Assembly: GCF_001292625.1 (NCBI RefSeq)
Contig: NZ_LAJH01000005.1
Span: 1-64,000 of the forward strand
DNA from: Shimia sp. SK013
GTDB lineage: Bacteria; Pseudomonadota; Alphaproteobacteria; Rhodobacterales; Rhodobacteraceae
Length of the DNA stretch: 64,000 bases
Reading direction: 5' to 3'
The notes under the pieces are model-generated. The model was not told the origin of the DNA, searched no databases, and worked only from the letters and a program-made list of their open reading frames with translations. Both the position numbers and the translations under genes were made by a program. The first letter of the stretch is position 1, and every line of letters begins with the position of its first letter. Of the stretch, positions 8,328 through 17,124 are shown one piece after another.

Positions 8328-10778
8328 ATGCAAAATCTAGAATCCCTTTTCTCTGATCGCAAAGTCAAAAGCTGGGGCGTGCTTGCGTTCCGGTCGGTGA
8401 CCGTTGACGGGATCGCACGCGCGCCCGTGCTGCACGCCAGCAAACTGATCGGGGAATTTGCATCGCTTGATCCCGACCCTTTGGACAAAATCTGGTACAT
8501 ATATTGCGACCACTTGATACTGGATGCGCCTTTGGAAATCACATCGGACGCCATTGTCTTCGCCCGCACTGTAGAGATTGAAAATGGCGGACATCTGCTA
8601 GTCAACGGCCCGTTGGAGCAAGTTGACATCATCACGCAATTCGTCGCAACCAAGGGAAAAGCGGCCAAACTTACCCTTGTCAGTGGAGAAGCAGGGCAAG
8701 CCCGACACGACATCACGGCTGACGGGTCTGCGGGTGCAATGGTTGCCGTTCTTCAGTCAAAAAAGGGTATCGTTCAGAAAGACTGGGCAGATGCCAAAGA
8801 TGAAATCTCTGATCTGACCGACGGGTTAGAACACGGTGAAATTTTGCACCAAGGATTGGTGACCAGCTTTCAGTTGGCGATCATGACTGACAAATCAGAA
8901 CCTGAAATCGCCGTTGATCAATTACACTGGATCGACACAATTGCCGCCTCTCGTGCCGCGACGATGACATTGGCTGCGCAATCGCGCACGCAAATCTGTT
9001 GGTTGGCCGCAACATTGCAGGGCACAATCATTGTGCCTCCTTTGGCTTTCACGGAATATTCGGACTCTGCAAAGGCCCAAATTGCGGCGCTTGAAGCGCA
9101 AAACACAGAGTATGAAAACTGGGTCGCATTGCGGAGCAACGATGCAAATTGGGTCAAAAACGCGAGACTTTCTGTGGCCCTGTCTGGGAACGAGGCAAGT
9201 CTTTCACAACAGCTTGAGGAACGCGCTGAGACCGCGTTTAAAAGCGCAACTATTGCTTTGGGCGCATCCTCGAGACAGATGGCGAAACTGGATCAAAATT
9301 TTAGCCATGCCCGCAATGATTTTGACGCCGGCGTAAAGATCTGGAAACGCGACCAGCAAATTAAGGCAACAATCGATCTGATAAAGAGCCTCATCAAATT
9401 AGGCACGGATATTGCGGCTATCGCTGGTGGAGGCGGTGAAGGCGCAGGTGCGGGGGCCGGCGCAAAAGCTGGCGAAGCGGAACAGATCGAGGGGGCCGGC
9501 GAAGCGGAACAAATCGAAGGCGAAGGCGAAGGCGTCGAAGGTGCCACGGGCGAAACTGAACAGACCGGTGATTCAGCGACCAAAGCGAAAAAGGACGGCA
9601 TGACCACCAGCAGAATGAAGGATATTGGCAAAAGCTTGCCAGGTATTGGCGGTGACGTTGTTGATGTCGCAAGCAAGGTGCAAAAATTCGCACAGATCAA
9701 CGCCACTGCAAACCAATTACACAAAATGGCTGGTGACACCTATGAGCAAGTGGAAAAAGGCGAAAGCGAAAGCATCACATTTGCACCGCTCAAAGGATTA
9801 AATTTTGTCACGGGAGGGGAGCAAGTCTGGAAGGCGCTTTCGATTTCAATCGACGACATGTTTGATCGCAACAAAAGCACACTGGATGATATTGAGGGCG
9901 GTCCCGAATTTTGTGTGGCGTTCAAACAATTGGTTGCCGGCGCGCAAGCGTTTTGTTCGGTCAAACTTGCAGTCGCAAAATCTCAGAACGCAATGGCCGA
10001 AGCAAAATTGCGCCAGCAGGCAGCCGACCGCGCTTTAAAACTAACGGAAAATTATTCGGGTGAATTACAGGCAGAACAAAGTTTGGTTCAGCAGTTTGAG
10101 CAGGCTGCATTTGGGCGGCTGTTGGATTCAAAACGAGCCGTCTATTTGGAACTGGAAAATTATCAGCAGGCAATTCGGTATTTCACTTTGGACTTGTCAT
10201 TGGATATTCTGCCATCTTTGACTGCAACAGTTCCGGAATTTGCCGAAACCGGCGGTGCTATTGCGGGGTACAAACTGGCTTTTCCAGAAGGCGTGACCGC
10301 GGGCGATCTAGGCGACACAAAAATCACATTTCATGTCGAGGAAAGCATGCGATCTGCCGATGGCAGTTTGCTTTTGCCAATCGGGCTGGACCAACCTGAG
10401 TTGAAATTGCTTGCGCAGATCCGTTTGGATTCCATTCACCTTGAGTTGTTTGACGCGGACGAAAAGAAGATCCGCGTCGATTTCATGCAGATTATTGCAA
10501 ATGGAACTTATCTGGATCGATCTACTAAGAATGAAGTTTTCAAATTTACGGGGCATGCGGCCGAACGCGACATGACTTTTGATGCGGCGGGAAAAATGAA
10601 TTTGAAAGGCTCGCCTTACGGCGCCTACAAACAAGTGATCTTCAAGCCAACGCCGTTCACTCTTTGGAATTTGAGGGTGGATGATCCCGATGCTTTGGCC
10701 AAGATTAGTAAAGTTGAATTCTATTTTTCTGGCGAAGGTCATTTGTTGGTGCCGGGCCAGCCTCAAACATACGCGTAG
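8328..10778 (+). CDS. Large multidomain protein of unknown function, third gene of the toxin-like cassette
   Basis: I do not recognise this 816-residue protein. Four zones are visible. Residues about 1-110 are beta-rich with a helix-like ladder (LILDAPLEITSDAIVF, VEIENGGHLLVNG). Residues about 150-360 are helical. Residues about 364-410 are Gly/Ala/Glu-rich with a duplicated GEAEQIEG (382-389 and 391-398). Residues about 420-620 are again helical. From about 630 on, the rest reads as a beta-sandwich (KLLAQIRLDSIHLELFDADE). A short hydrophobic run just before the Gly-rich zone (LGTDIAAIAGGGG) could insert in a membrane. There is no signal peptide. It follows the 407-residue protein by 32 bp and is presumably its partner, for example in binding, delivery or neutralisation. 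Confidence 0.65.
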   Translation: MQNLESLFSDRKVKSWGVLAFRSVTVDGIARAPVLHASKLIGEFASLDPDPLDKIWYIYCDHLILDAPLEITSDAIVFARTVEIENGGHLLVNGPLEQVDIITQFVATKGKAAKLTLVSGEAGQARHDITADGSAGAMVAVLQSKKGIVQKDWADAKDEISDLTDGLEHGEILHQGLVTSFQLAIMTDKSEPEIAVDQLHWIDTIAASRAATMTLAAQSRTQICWLAATLQGTIIVPPLAFTEYSDSAKAQIAALEAQNTEYENWVALRSNDANWVKNARLSVALSGNEASLSQQLEERAETAFKSATIALGASSRQMAKLDQNFSHARNDFDAGVKIWKRDQQIKATIDLIKSLIKLGTDIAAIAGGGGEGAGAGAGAKAGEAEQIEGAGEAEQIEGEGEGVEGATGETEQTGDSATKAKKDGMTTSRMKDIGKSLPGIGGDVVDVASKVQKFAQINATANQLHKMAGDTYEQVEKGESESITFAPLKGLNFVTGGEQVWKALSISIDDMFDRNKSTLDDIEGGPEFCVAFKQLVAGAQAFCSVKLAVAKSQNAMAEAKLRQQAADRALKLTENYSGELQAEQSLVQQFEQAAFGRLLDSKRAVYLELENYQQAIRYFTLDLSLDILPSLTATVPEFAETGGAIAGYKLAFPEGVTAGDLGDTKITFHVEESMRSADGSLLLPIGLDQPELKLLAQIRLDSIHLELFDADEKKIRVDFMQIIANGTYLDRSTKNEVFKFTGHAAERDMTFDAAGKMNLKGSPYGAYKQVIFKPTPFTLWNLRVDDPDALAKISKVEFYFSGEGHLLVPGQPQTYA

Positions 10779-11754
10779 ACATGTTTGTTGCCTTTAGAAC
10801 TACTCGTCAAAATTGCCCCCTTCACGCGAAGTTTGTGTGCAATTTTGACATTTCTAATTTCAATGCGGGGTGATCGACGAATAGCGTTCTGGGAAATCAT
10901 CTGTGGCAAGTTCCGTACCGCGAGATGGGTCATCAAACAACAAGATGCCGCCGCCCTCTGCTGAGTTAAGCCCACTAAGCCCGCCTACCGTTTTGGCTTA
11001 TCGCGCCAGCTGTCAAAGGCGGTGTTGATGTTGATGTCACCGGCGCGGGTTAGGGAGCAGCAACGCGACGATCATCGAGCTCCTCGCGACAGATCGATCG
11101 ATTTATTGCAAACGCCGCTTCCTGCGCGTAGCTGCCATCCTATGTGGACGGAACACAAGCCAGCGTACTCGCAGGATTGGCGGCAAGCGACCTGAGCCGC
11201 CCCTACGACCTTTGGCGCATAGACGAAACCTGTTTCGCCAAGGAGACTGACTATCGGGGTTTGTTCCGTGAGTGGTAGAACCTGTCTCGACCGCCCGGCC
11301 AACCCCAACGCGCTGGGCGGTCATCACAAACTCGAACACAGCAAGCCGAGTATACTCCCCGAAGCATGAACGGCCGGTTCAGTGATGCTGCGGTGCGGTG
11401 ACGGACAGTGCGTTGAAAGTCTCCTGTGGGCCGGGTCTGCCATAAAAAGCGGAGATGCTTTGCAACTTTGAAAAGGTCGCTATCTGCGCACAACCGCCAC
11501 TAGGGTGCTTGGCGGGTGCCGGAGAGACAGGCGTGTGCCCATCGAGGTCGGCTGTCAGCCCATAGCGGCACCTGAGTTTTGCGCCTTCCACGTCAAATTG
11601 GGAGGGTATTTACAGGAGGTCTCCCGAGAGTCTGTTCGCATTCTTGGTAAAAGAGATTGTAAATCACGTTGCCAACTTTATCCGACAGAAAAAAGTAGAG
11701 CACAAAATTGGCAGCTGGGTTTCCATCGATATCGGTTTCTGACTGCGGGGCGGT
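10779..11754. other. Degenerate non-coding stretch downstream of the cassette
   Basis: About 980 bp without an intact gene. Two short remnants look once-coding: a minus-strand frame ending at a stop at 10985 with the tail AFDSWRDKPKR, preceded by an in-frame stop only about 24 codons upstream; and a plus-strand run near 11135-11278 ending in YRGLFREW. Neither can be assigned to a family. Together with the gap on the other side, this suggests insertion and decay around the cassette. Confidence 0.45.
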
Positions 11755-12924
11755 TTAATTGAGATTTTGGACGATCGTCTCGCAAGCCCGCACCGCATCG
11801 TGGCTAAAAGACGGTATCAGATAGTCCGGCCAGCTCGACATTTTGACAACAAGAACACCGGCACTTTGGTCAATGTAGATCAGTTGGCCAAATACGCCGC
11901 GCGCCATGAACACGCCGTTTTCTACGTCATGGGTCCACCAGAAACGCCGGTACGCGCCATTGGGCGACAACAGCGTGTAGGGTGACTTGAATTTGGACGG
12001 GTCGGCACCTTGGCAAATGCCCTCGATCCATGCCTGCGGAACGACTTGGTGTCCTCCGACGCGTCCGCCGTCCATCACCATTTTGGCAAATCGTGCATAG
12101 TCGCGCAGGGTCGCGTTAAACCCACCATCCGCCAGCGCGGTACCCGCGTCATCTACTGTGAAAAACCCACTGTGTTCGCAACCTATCTTCTGCCAAATAC
12201 GGCTCGAAAGAAGCGACGCTAAATCATCGCCGCCGACACGTTCCAGCGCCCATGCGATGACATCCGTTTCGATGGACCGATAAGAAAAACTCTGCCCGTG
12301 GTCTCTCTCCTTGGGCAAGGTAAGGATGACATCACGAATGGTGGGTTTGATTTCGCCCTCGCGCACCGGCCGCCACCCCGAAGCGATATCAATCCGGGTC
12401 ATGTCGCTGTTGGGCAGGCCATAATCTTCGGTAAAGCGCGCACCCGACAGCATATCCAGTGCTTGGTCGACCGTGCAGCCGCTATAGCCGCACTCGCCCA
12501 GCTCGGGGACGATGTCTTGCAGCGGTTGTGCTAAGTCCAGCAGCCCCTCACCATGTAGGACCCCAGCCAAAGTGCCGACCAGAGATTTTGAAACGGATTG
12601 CCCCAAATGGGCCGTGTTGCGCGAGAAGTCATTGGCGTAAAATTCGTCGACAATTGTGTCGCCCTTCAGGACGAGAAGACCATCTGTGTAGCTCTCCCAG
12701 ATCCAATCCTCGACCAGTAGATTTTGTCCAGAAAAAGAGGTGAAGGACAGCTGAGAAATGTCCTGTCTGTTGTCCGCGAAATTGCGCACAGCGCCGCTGC
12801 CGGATCGCACATCCACAGTTGGGAACAAACTCCGCATGTTTTGGAAAGACCAACGGTTAAACGGCGCCAAATCCCAGTTGTCCAAAGACGGGCGCTTTTC
12901 TGGCGGCGGAGGAAACCCCTGCAT
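11755..12924 (-). CDS. NylB-like serine hydrolase (class C beta-lactamase fold)
   Basis: This is a 389-residue protein when started at MQGFPPPPEK (12924), the N-terminus typical of 6-aminohexanoate-oligomer hydrolase relatives; the frame is open 18 codons further. Catalytic Ser110-x-x-Lys113 (SVSK) and Tyr215 (in SYRS) fall at almost the same numbers as Ser112/Lys115/Tyr215 of NylB, and a Tyr at 168 (EDYG) matches the NylB amide-hydrolysis Tyr170 region. There is no signal peptide, so it is probably cytoplasmic. It lies directly downstream of a polyamine-type ABC importer on the same strand, suggesting that it cleaves an imported amide. The actual substrate is unknown. Confidence 0.85.
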   Translation of the reverse strand: MQGFPPPPEKRPSLDNWDLAPFNRWSFQNMRSLFPTVDVRSGSGAVRNFADNRQDISQLSFTSFSGQNLLVEDWIWESYTDGLLVLKGDTIVDEFYANDFSRNTAHLGQSVSKSLVGTLAGVLHGEGLLDLAQPLQDIVPELGECGYSGCTVDQALDMLSGARFTEDYGLPNSDMTRIDIASGWRPVREGEIKPTIRDVILTLPKERDHGQSFSYRSIETDVIAWALERVGGDDLASLLSSRIWQKIGCEHSGFFTVDDAGTALADGGFNATLRDYARFAKMVMDGGRVGGHQVVPQAWIEGICQGADPSKFKSPYTLLSPNGAYRRFWWTHDVENGVFMARGVFGQLIYIDQSAGVLVVKMSSWPDYLIPSFSHDAVRACETIVQNLN

Positions 12925-13032
12925 GATGCCAATCTCGCGCGCAGTCTTGGGCCGTTGCCTGACGGATGTTGGATGCATAGTCCACGCTTTCGCACGGTGA
13001 CTCAGTCGAGAGCCACATTTTTAAGGGAAAGG

Positions 13033-13053
13033 CGGCGGCCTATGCGGCCGCCG
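13033..13053 (-). terminator. Strong hairpin between binding-protein and hydrolase genes
   Basis: A perfect 8-bp stem (CGGCGGCC/GGCCGCCG, 5-nt loop) lies 24 bp after the binding-protein stop. The following transcript has only a broken T-run (TTTCCC then TTAAAAA). Such hairpins after a binding-protein gene often protect or partially terminate the mRNA, lowering expression of the downstream gene. Confidence 0.6.
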
Positions 13054-13076
13054 GTGTTGATTGAACGGGGGAAGCG

Positions 13077-14108
13077 TTACTGCTTCAGGCGTGTCCAGAC
13101 CTTGTTGTAAAGCGCCACAACATCCTGATCGCAGGGTTTGACAAAATCCGGCACCGGCGCGTCAGCTGGCATCACGATTTCAGGCGCTTCCAGCATCTCT
13201 GCATCCATGTATTTTTCCGACCCAAGAACACCATTCGCATAGCGGGCAAAGTTCGAGGTCATGGCGGCGTTTTCCGGATCCATCATGAAATTTACAAACA
13301 GCTTGGCGTTCTCCATGTTAGGGGCATCCGCCAGCACGGCCACGTTGTCCATCCAGCCGGTAAAACCTTCCTTGGGATAGGCATACTTCAGGGTTGGGCG
13401 ATCGGTGCGAGCCCGCATAGCAGCCCCATTCCAGCTCTGTGACAGGTCCACGTCTTTGGACGTCAGTTTTTCGATCACCGCATAGTCCATGGTGCGCCAG
13501 TCAGCTTTCGCCTTGAGCAGCAGATCCAACAGCTCTTTCATCTGTTCGGGATTGGAGTTGCAGCGCGGGTGTCCAAGGTAACGCAGGCCAGCGTTGATCA
13601 CATCGTTCATGTCGTTGAGCATGTTGACGCGGCCCTTTAGCTCTTCTGGTGCGTCAAAAATGAGACCAAGGGTGTTGATGTCGCCATCGTAAATGGCGCT
13701 GTCGACTGTAAAGCTGGTGGTGCCCCACTGATAGGGAACCGAATACTTGCGACCGGGATCCCAATAGACATCCACCCAATTCGGATCCATGTTCTTGAAA
13801 TTGTCCATGTCGGCTGCGTTGATTTCGGCCAGCAGGCCTTCTCCCACCATGATTGCGATCATGTAATCGCCGGGCACAACCACGTCGTAACCGGTGTTGC
13901 CCTCCTGGACTTTCGCCAGCATGGTTTCATTGCTGTCATATCCGTCCAGTGTCACCTCGATGCCGTGCTGGGCCTCGAATTTCTTGATCATCTCAGGGTT
14001 GGTGTAGTTGCCCCAATTGTAGATGTTCAATTTGCCTTCGGCATGGGCTCCCATGGCGCTCAGGGCGACGACAGATGCGACTGCCGCTTTCAGAAAAATG
14101 TTGTTCAT
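13077..14108 (-). CDS. Periplasmic polyamine/opine-type substrate-binding protein (PotD-like)
   Basis: This is a 343-residue protein with a cleavable signal peptide (residues 1-23, ending AMGAHA). The mature start GKLNIYNWGNYTNPEM is the signature of the PotD/PotF family of extracellular solute-binding proteins, and VVVPGDYMI and WDNVAV-like stretches follow. It captures a small cationic or amide ligand in the periplasm for the permeases encoded just upstream. There is a good ribosome site (GGAGG) before ATG 14108. The exact ligand cannot be read from the sequence; the neighbouring amide hydrolase hints at something other than a simple polyamine. Confidence 0.9.
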   Translation of the reverse strand: MNNIFLKAAVASVVALSAMGAHAEGKLNIYNWGNYTNPEMIKKFEAQHGIEVTLDGYDSNETMLAKVQEGNTGYDVVVPGDYMIAIMVGEGLLAEINAADMDNFKNMDPNWVDVYWDPGRKYSVPYQWGTTSFTVDSAIYDGDINTLGLIFDAPEELKGRVNMLNDMNDVINAGLRYLGHPRCNSNPEQMKELLDLLLKAKADWRTMDYAVIEKLTSKDVDLSQSWNGAAMRARTDRPTLKYAYPKEGFTGWMDNVAVLADAPNMENAKLFVNFMMDPENAAMTSNFARYANGVLGSEKYMDAEMLEAPEIVMPADAPVPDFVKPCDQDVVALYNKVWTRLKQ

Positions 14109-14156
14109 TTTAGTCCTCCAGTTGGTTGTCGTGCCCCGCTTTTTGCGGGTTTCGGG

Positions 14157-14996
14157 TTATTTTCGTTTGCGTTGAAGCAGGAAGGTCAGGGCCACCATGG
14201 CGATGGTCACGCCAATCAGGATGGTTGAGACCGCGTTGACTTCGGGCGTCACGCCGCGGCGGATCTGACCAAGAATGTAGATCGGCAAAGTTGTTTCCCC
14301 GGGACCAGCCACCAAGAGCGTCAGGATCACGTCATCCAGAGACACCACAAAAGCCAGCATTGCGCCCGCCATGACACCGGGCATCAGCAACGGCAGCGTG
14401 ACATGGCGAAAGACCTGCCAGGGCGACGCATAAAGGTCCGCGGCTGCGGTTTCGAATGTTGCGGGCATGTCTTCCAGACGGGCGCGTATCGGCATGTAGG
14501 CGAATGGAATACAAAACACGGTATGAGCCAGTATCAGCCAGCCAAGTCCGGTCATCCCGGTCAATTGCCGCAAGATCGAAAAGAAGGATAGCGTCGCAAT
14601 TGCAGTGACAATTTCGGGGATCATCAGCGGTTGGTTGATCAGAGCCACCGCCGCCGCGCGCCCGCGAAACACGCCGCGCGCGGTCGCCAACGCTGCCATC
14701 GTGGCAATCACTGTGGAAAAAACCGTTGCCGTCAACGCCACCTGTATCGACACAAACGCCGCGTTTCGGATGTCATCATTTTCCAAGGCCGCGCTGTACC
14801 AGCGCAGGCTGAATTCGGTCCAATGCACCACTGACCGGTTGTCGTTGAATGAAAAGACGACCAGGACAAAGATAGGCGCATAGAGAAAGAGAAGAACCAG
14901 CCATGAGATGCCGGTAAACAGCGGTTGGCGGCGCAGCTCTCGTGTGCCCGCCGAGCGCGTCAGGAACGTGGATTTCATTTGTTTGAGATCAGCCAT
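14157..14996 (-). CDS. ABC transporter permease, PotC-like
   Basis: This 279-residue, six-helix inner-membrane permease has the EAA loop (ETAAADLYASPWQVFRHVTL) that contacts the ATPase. I chose the start MADLKQMKST at 14996, which overlaps the end of the preceding permease gene by 8 bp, as expected for translational coupling. It forms the transmembrane channel with the PotB-like subunit. The gene is followed after 48 bp by the binding-protein gene. Confidence 0.92.
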   Translation of the reverse strand: MADLKQMKSTFLTRSAGTRELRRQPLFTGISWLVLLFLYAPIFVLVVFSFNDNRSVVHWTEFSLRWYSAALENDDIRNAAFVSIQVALTATVFSTVIATMAALATARGVFRGRAAAVALINQPLMIPEIVTAIATLSFFSILRQLTGMTGLGWLILAHTVFCIPFAYMPIRARLEDMPATFETAAADLYASPWQVFRHVTLPLLMPGVMAGAMLAFVVSLDDVILTLLVAGPGETTLPIYILGQIRRGVTPEVNAVSTILIGVTIAMVALTFLLQRKRK

Positions 14997-15942
14997 GAGC
15001 ACGCTCCTTGGGCGCTCCAGCCCGCAGGCTGAGCAGCAGCGCAATCAACACAATCGCCATGAGGATAAGGGCAGCCGCCGAGCCAAAGGGCCAGTTTCTG
15101 CCCGAGCCGAATTGCAGTGCGATCAGATTGCCGATCATCAACTTCTTGCCGCCGCCCAAAATCTCGGGGGTGATGTAGGCCCCCAGCGCCGGGACAAGAA
15201 CCAGAACGGACCCCGCGACAATTCCGGGACGTGCCATGGGGATCACAATGTGGCGGAACACGCGGGTGCGGTTGGCGTAAAGGTCATGCCCGGCTTCCAG
15301 AAGGCTGAAGTCGAATTTTTCGAGCGACGCATAGATCGGCAGGATCATGAAAGGCAAATAGCTGTAGATCAGCCCGGCCAACACAGCGCCATCGGTGTAG
15401 AGCATTTCCAAGGGTTCACTGATCACCCCAAATTGCATGAGCATGAGGTTGATGAAGCCTTCGTCACGCACGATCAACAACATCGAGTAGGTGCGGATCA
15501 AAAGATTGGTCCAGAAGGGCAGCGTGATGGCAAACAGCCAGAAATTACGGTGTTCGGGTGGACGCGCGGCAATGAAGTAGGCCACCGGAAAACCCAGAAC
15601 CAGAGCGCCGATCATTGTGGTAGCGGCCAATCCAAAAGAGCGTCCGAAAATCTGGAGATATGCGCTGTTAAAGGCCAGCGTGTCATCAAAGATGTCGCGC
15701 TCAAAAAGGAACTGTACATAAGCATTCGTTGAGAACACCCATTCGACACCGCCATAGACCCCTGGCTCAAGGAAGGAATAAACCAGCGCGATCGACAGGG
15801 GCATCACGCCAAACAAACCAATGACAACCAAAGCAGGTAGAAGCAGGGCAATGCGGGTTTTGCGCTGACGCTCAGAGCGCGACTGTTGCGCAAGGCGCAG
15901 GTTTTCAGCGGCATCAGCCTTTGTATGTGCCAGGCTACGCAT
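14989..15942 (-). CDS. ABC transporter permease, PotB-like
   Basis: This 317-residue protein begins with a charged N-terminal segment (AHTKADAAENLRL) before the first membrane helix (ALLLPALVVIGLFGVMPLSI). It carries the EAA-type loop EAGHDLYANRTRVFRHIVIP. It pairs with the PotC-like permease. Its ATG shares one base with the stop codon of the upstream ATPase gene, so the importer genes are tightly coupled. Confidence 0.92.
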   Translation of the reverse strand: MRSLAHTKADAAENLRLAQQSRSERQRKTRIALLLPALVVIGLFGVMPLSIALVYSFLEPGVYGGVEWVFSTNAYVQFLFERDIFDDTLAFNSAYLQIFGRSFGLAATTMIGALVLGFPVAYFIAARPPEHRNFWLFAITLPFWTNLLIRTYSMLLIVRDEGFINLMLMQFGVISEPLEMLYTDGAVLAGLIYSYLPFMILPIYASLEKFDFSLLEAGHDLYANRTRVFRHIVIPMARPGIVAGSVLVLVPALGAYITPEILGGGKKLMIGNLIALQFGSGRNWPFGSAAALILMAIVLIALLLSLRAGAPKERAHG

Positions 15943-17018
15943 CAGTCTTCCAGCACATGCAGCATTGTGAGGTCACATTGCAGACCCACACGCGCGCCAA
16001 GCGGGTGCGGGGTAGACACTTGCGCATGCACCTGAACGCCGTTCTCCAGCGTGACCAGCATCTGCGAGCCTGCGCCAAAATAGGTGCTGTCGGTAACTGT
16101 GCCCGTCAACAGAACATCGGGGGCATCTTCTTGGGTCACTGTGATGGTTTCCGGGCGTAGTGCGACGTGAACCGGACCCGGATTAAGCGCCATTGAGGCC
16201 GCATTGACAGAGATCGCGGCCCGATCCCCGAAACGAATGCGTGCCTTGCCGTCAGAGTATCCCAACAGCTCGGCACTGACGATATTTGTGTCGCCGATGA
16301 AATCGGCCACAAACCGGCTTTGAGGCGCGGTATAGATGTCTTGCGGGCTGCCAATCTGTTGCACGGCCCCGGCAGACATGACTGCGATCTGATCGGACAT
16401 GGCCAAAGCTTCGCCCTGATCATGGGTCACAAACACAAAAGTAATGCCGGTTTCGTGTTGCAGACGTTTCAGCTCGCTTTGCATGCCCTTGCGCAATTTG
16501 AGATCAAGGGCGGACAAAGGCTCGTCCAGCAACAGAACTTTTGGCCGGGGCGCCAGCGCTCGCGCCAAGGCGACACGTTGTTGCTGCCCCCCCGACAGCT
16601 GGTCCACGCGCCGCGAGGCAAACTCTTCAAGCTGCACCAGCGCCAGCATCTCTTCGATTGTGTCTTTGATCTCGGCTTTGGGGCGCCGCAGCATTTCAAG
16701 GCCAAAACCGACATTGCGGGCAACGCTCATGTGCGGGAACAACGCATAGTTCTGAAAAACAGTGTTCACAGGCCTGTGGTGGGGGGCCAGATGGCCAATC
16801 GGCGCGCCGTCCAGTGTAATCTCACCCTCGGTTGGCAGTTCGAACCCGGCGATCATACGAAGCAGCGTCGTTTTTCCGCACCCGGATGGGCCAAGCAGGG
16901 TGAAAAACTGACCTTCGGGGATGGCCATCGACACATCACCCAGTGCTGTTACCGCGCTTACGCCTTCACCGAAGCGTTTGGTCACATGTCTAACTTCAAT
17001 CATGGTCTGTCCCGGCAA
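15942..17018 (-). CDS. ABC transporter ATP-binding protein, PotA-like
   Basis: This is a 358-residue ATPase with Walker [12 protein letters not shown] (about residues 43-53), a Q-loop in [13 protein letters not shown], the signature [15 protein letters not shown], and Walker [13 protein letters not shown] with the H-loop VTHDQGEAL. The C-terminal third is a TOBE domain, as in spermidine/putrescine importers. It is the first gene of the importer operon; tandem repeats that may be operators lie 52-90 bp upstream of its start. Confidence 0.95.
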   Translation of the reverse strand: MPGQTMIEVRHVTKRFGEGVSAVTALGDVSMAIPEGQFFTLLGPSGCGKTTLLRMIAGFELPTEGEITLDGAPIGHLAPHHRPVNTVFQNYALFPHMSVARNVGFGLEMLRRPKAEIKDTIEEMLALVQLEEFASRRVDQLSGGQQQRVALARALAPRPKVLLLDEPLSALDLKLRKGMQSELKRLQHETGITFVFVTHDQGEALAMSDQIAVMSAGAVQQIGSPQDIYTAPQSRFVADFIGDTNIVSAELLGYSDGKARIRFGDRAAISVNAASMALNPGPVHVALRPETITVTQEDAPDVLLTGTVTDSTYFGAGSQMLVTLENGVQVHAQVSTPHPLGARVGLQCDLTMLHVLED

Positions 17019-17069
17019 GTCCCATTAGGGCTGTGTTGGGAATCAGACTAGGGCGCAAACCAGCGTTCT

Positions 17070-17108
17070 GTGAATACCCCCAAAGGCGAAGTGAATGCCT
17101 CCCCCAAA
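17070..17108. promoter_or_regulatory. Tandem direct repeats upstream of the ABC operon, candidate LuxR-type operator
   Basis: Two near-identical elements, GTGAATACCCCCAAA (17070-17084) and GTGAATGCCTCCCCCAAA (17091-17108), begin exactly 21 bp apart, that is on the same face of the helix. They lie between the LuxR-type gene and the importer genes that it probably controls. The role is inferred from position and spacing. Confidence 0.45.
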
Positions 17109-17124
17109 AGGGGTAGACAGGCTT

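Noticed and set aside
9471-9535. Short tandem repeat in the third cassette gene as a possible frameshift or phase-variation tract
   Set aside because: The repeat unit keeps the frame and codes a doubled GEAEQIEG; there is no homopolymer run suggesting slippage.
10985-11060. Possible C-terminal coding remnant ending AFDSWRDKPKR
   Set aside because: An in-frame stop lies about 24 codons upstream and no family could be assigned, so it is described only as decayed sequence.
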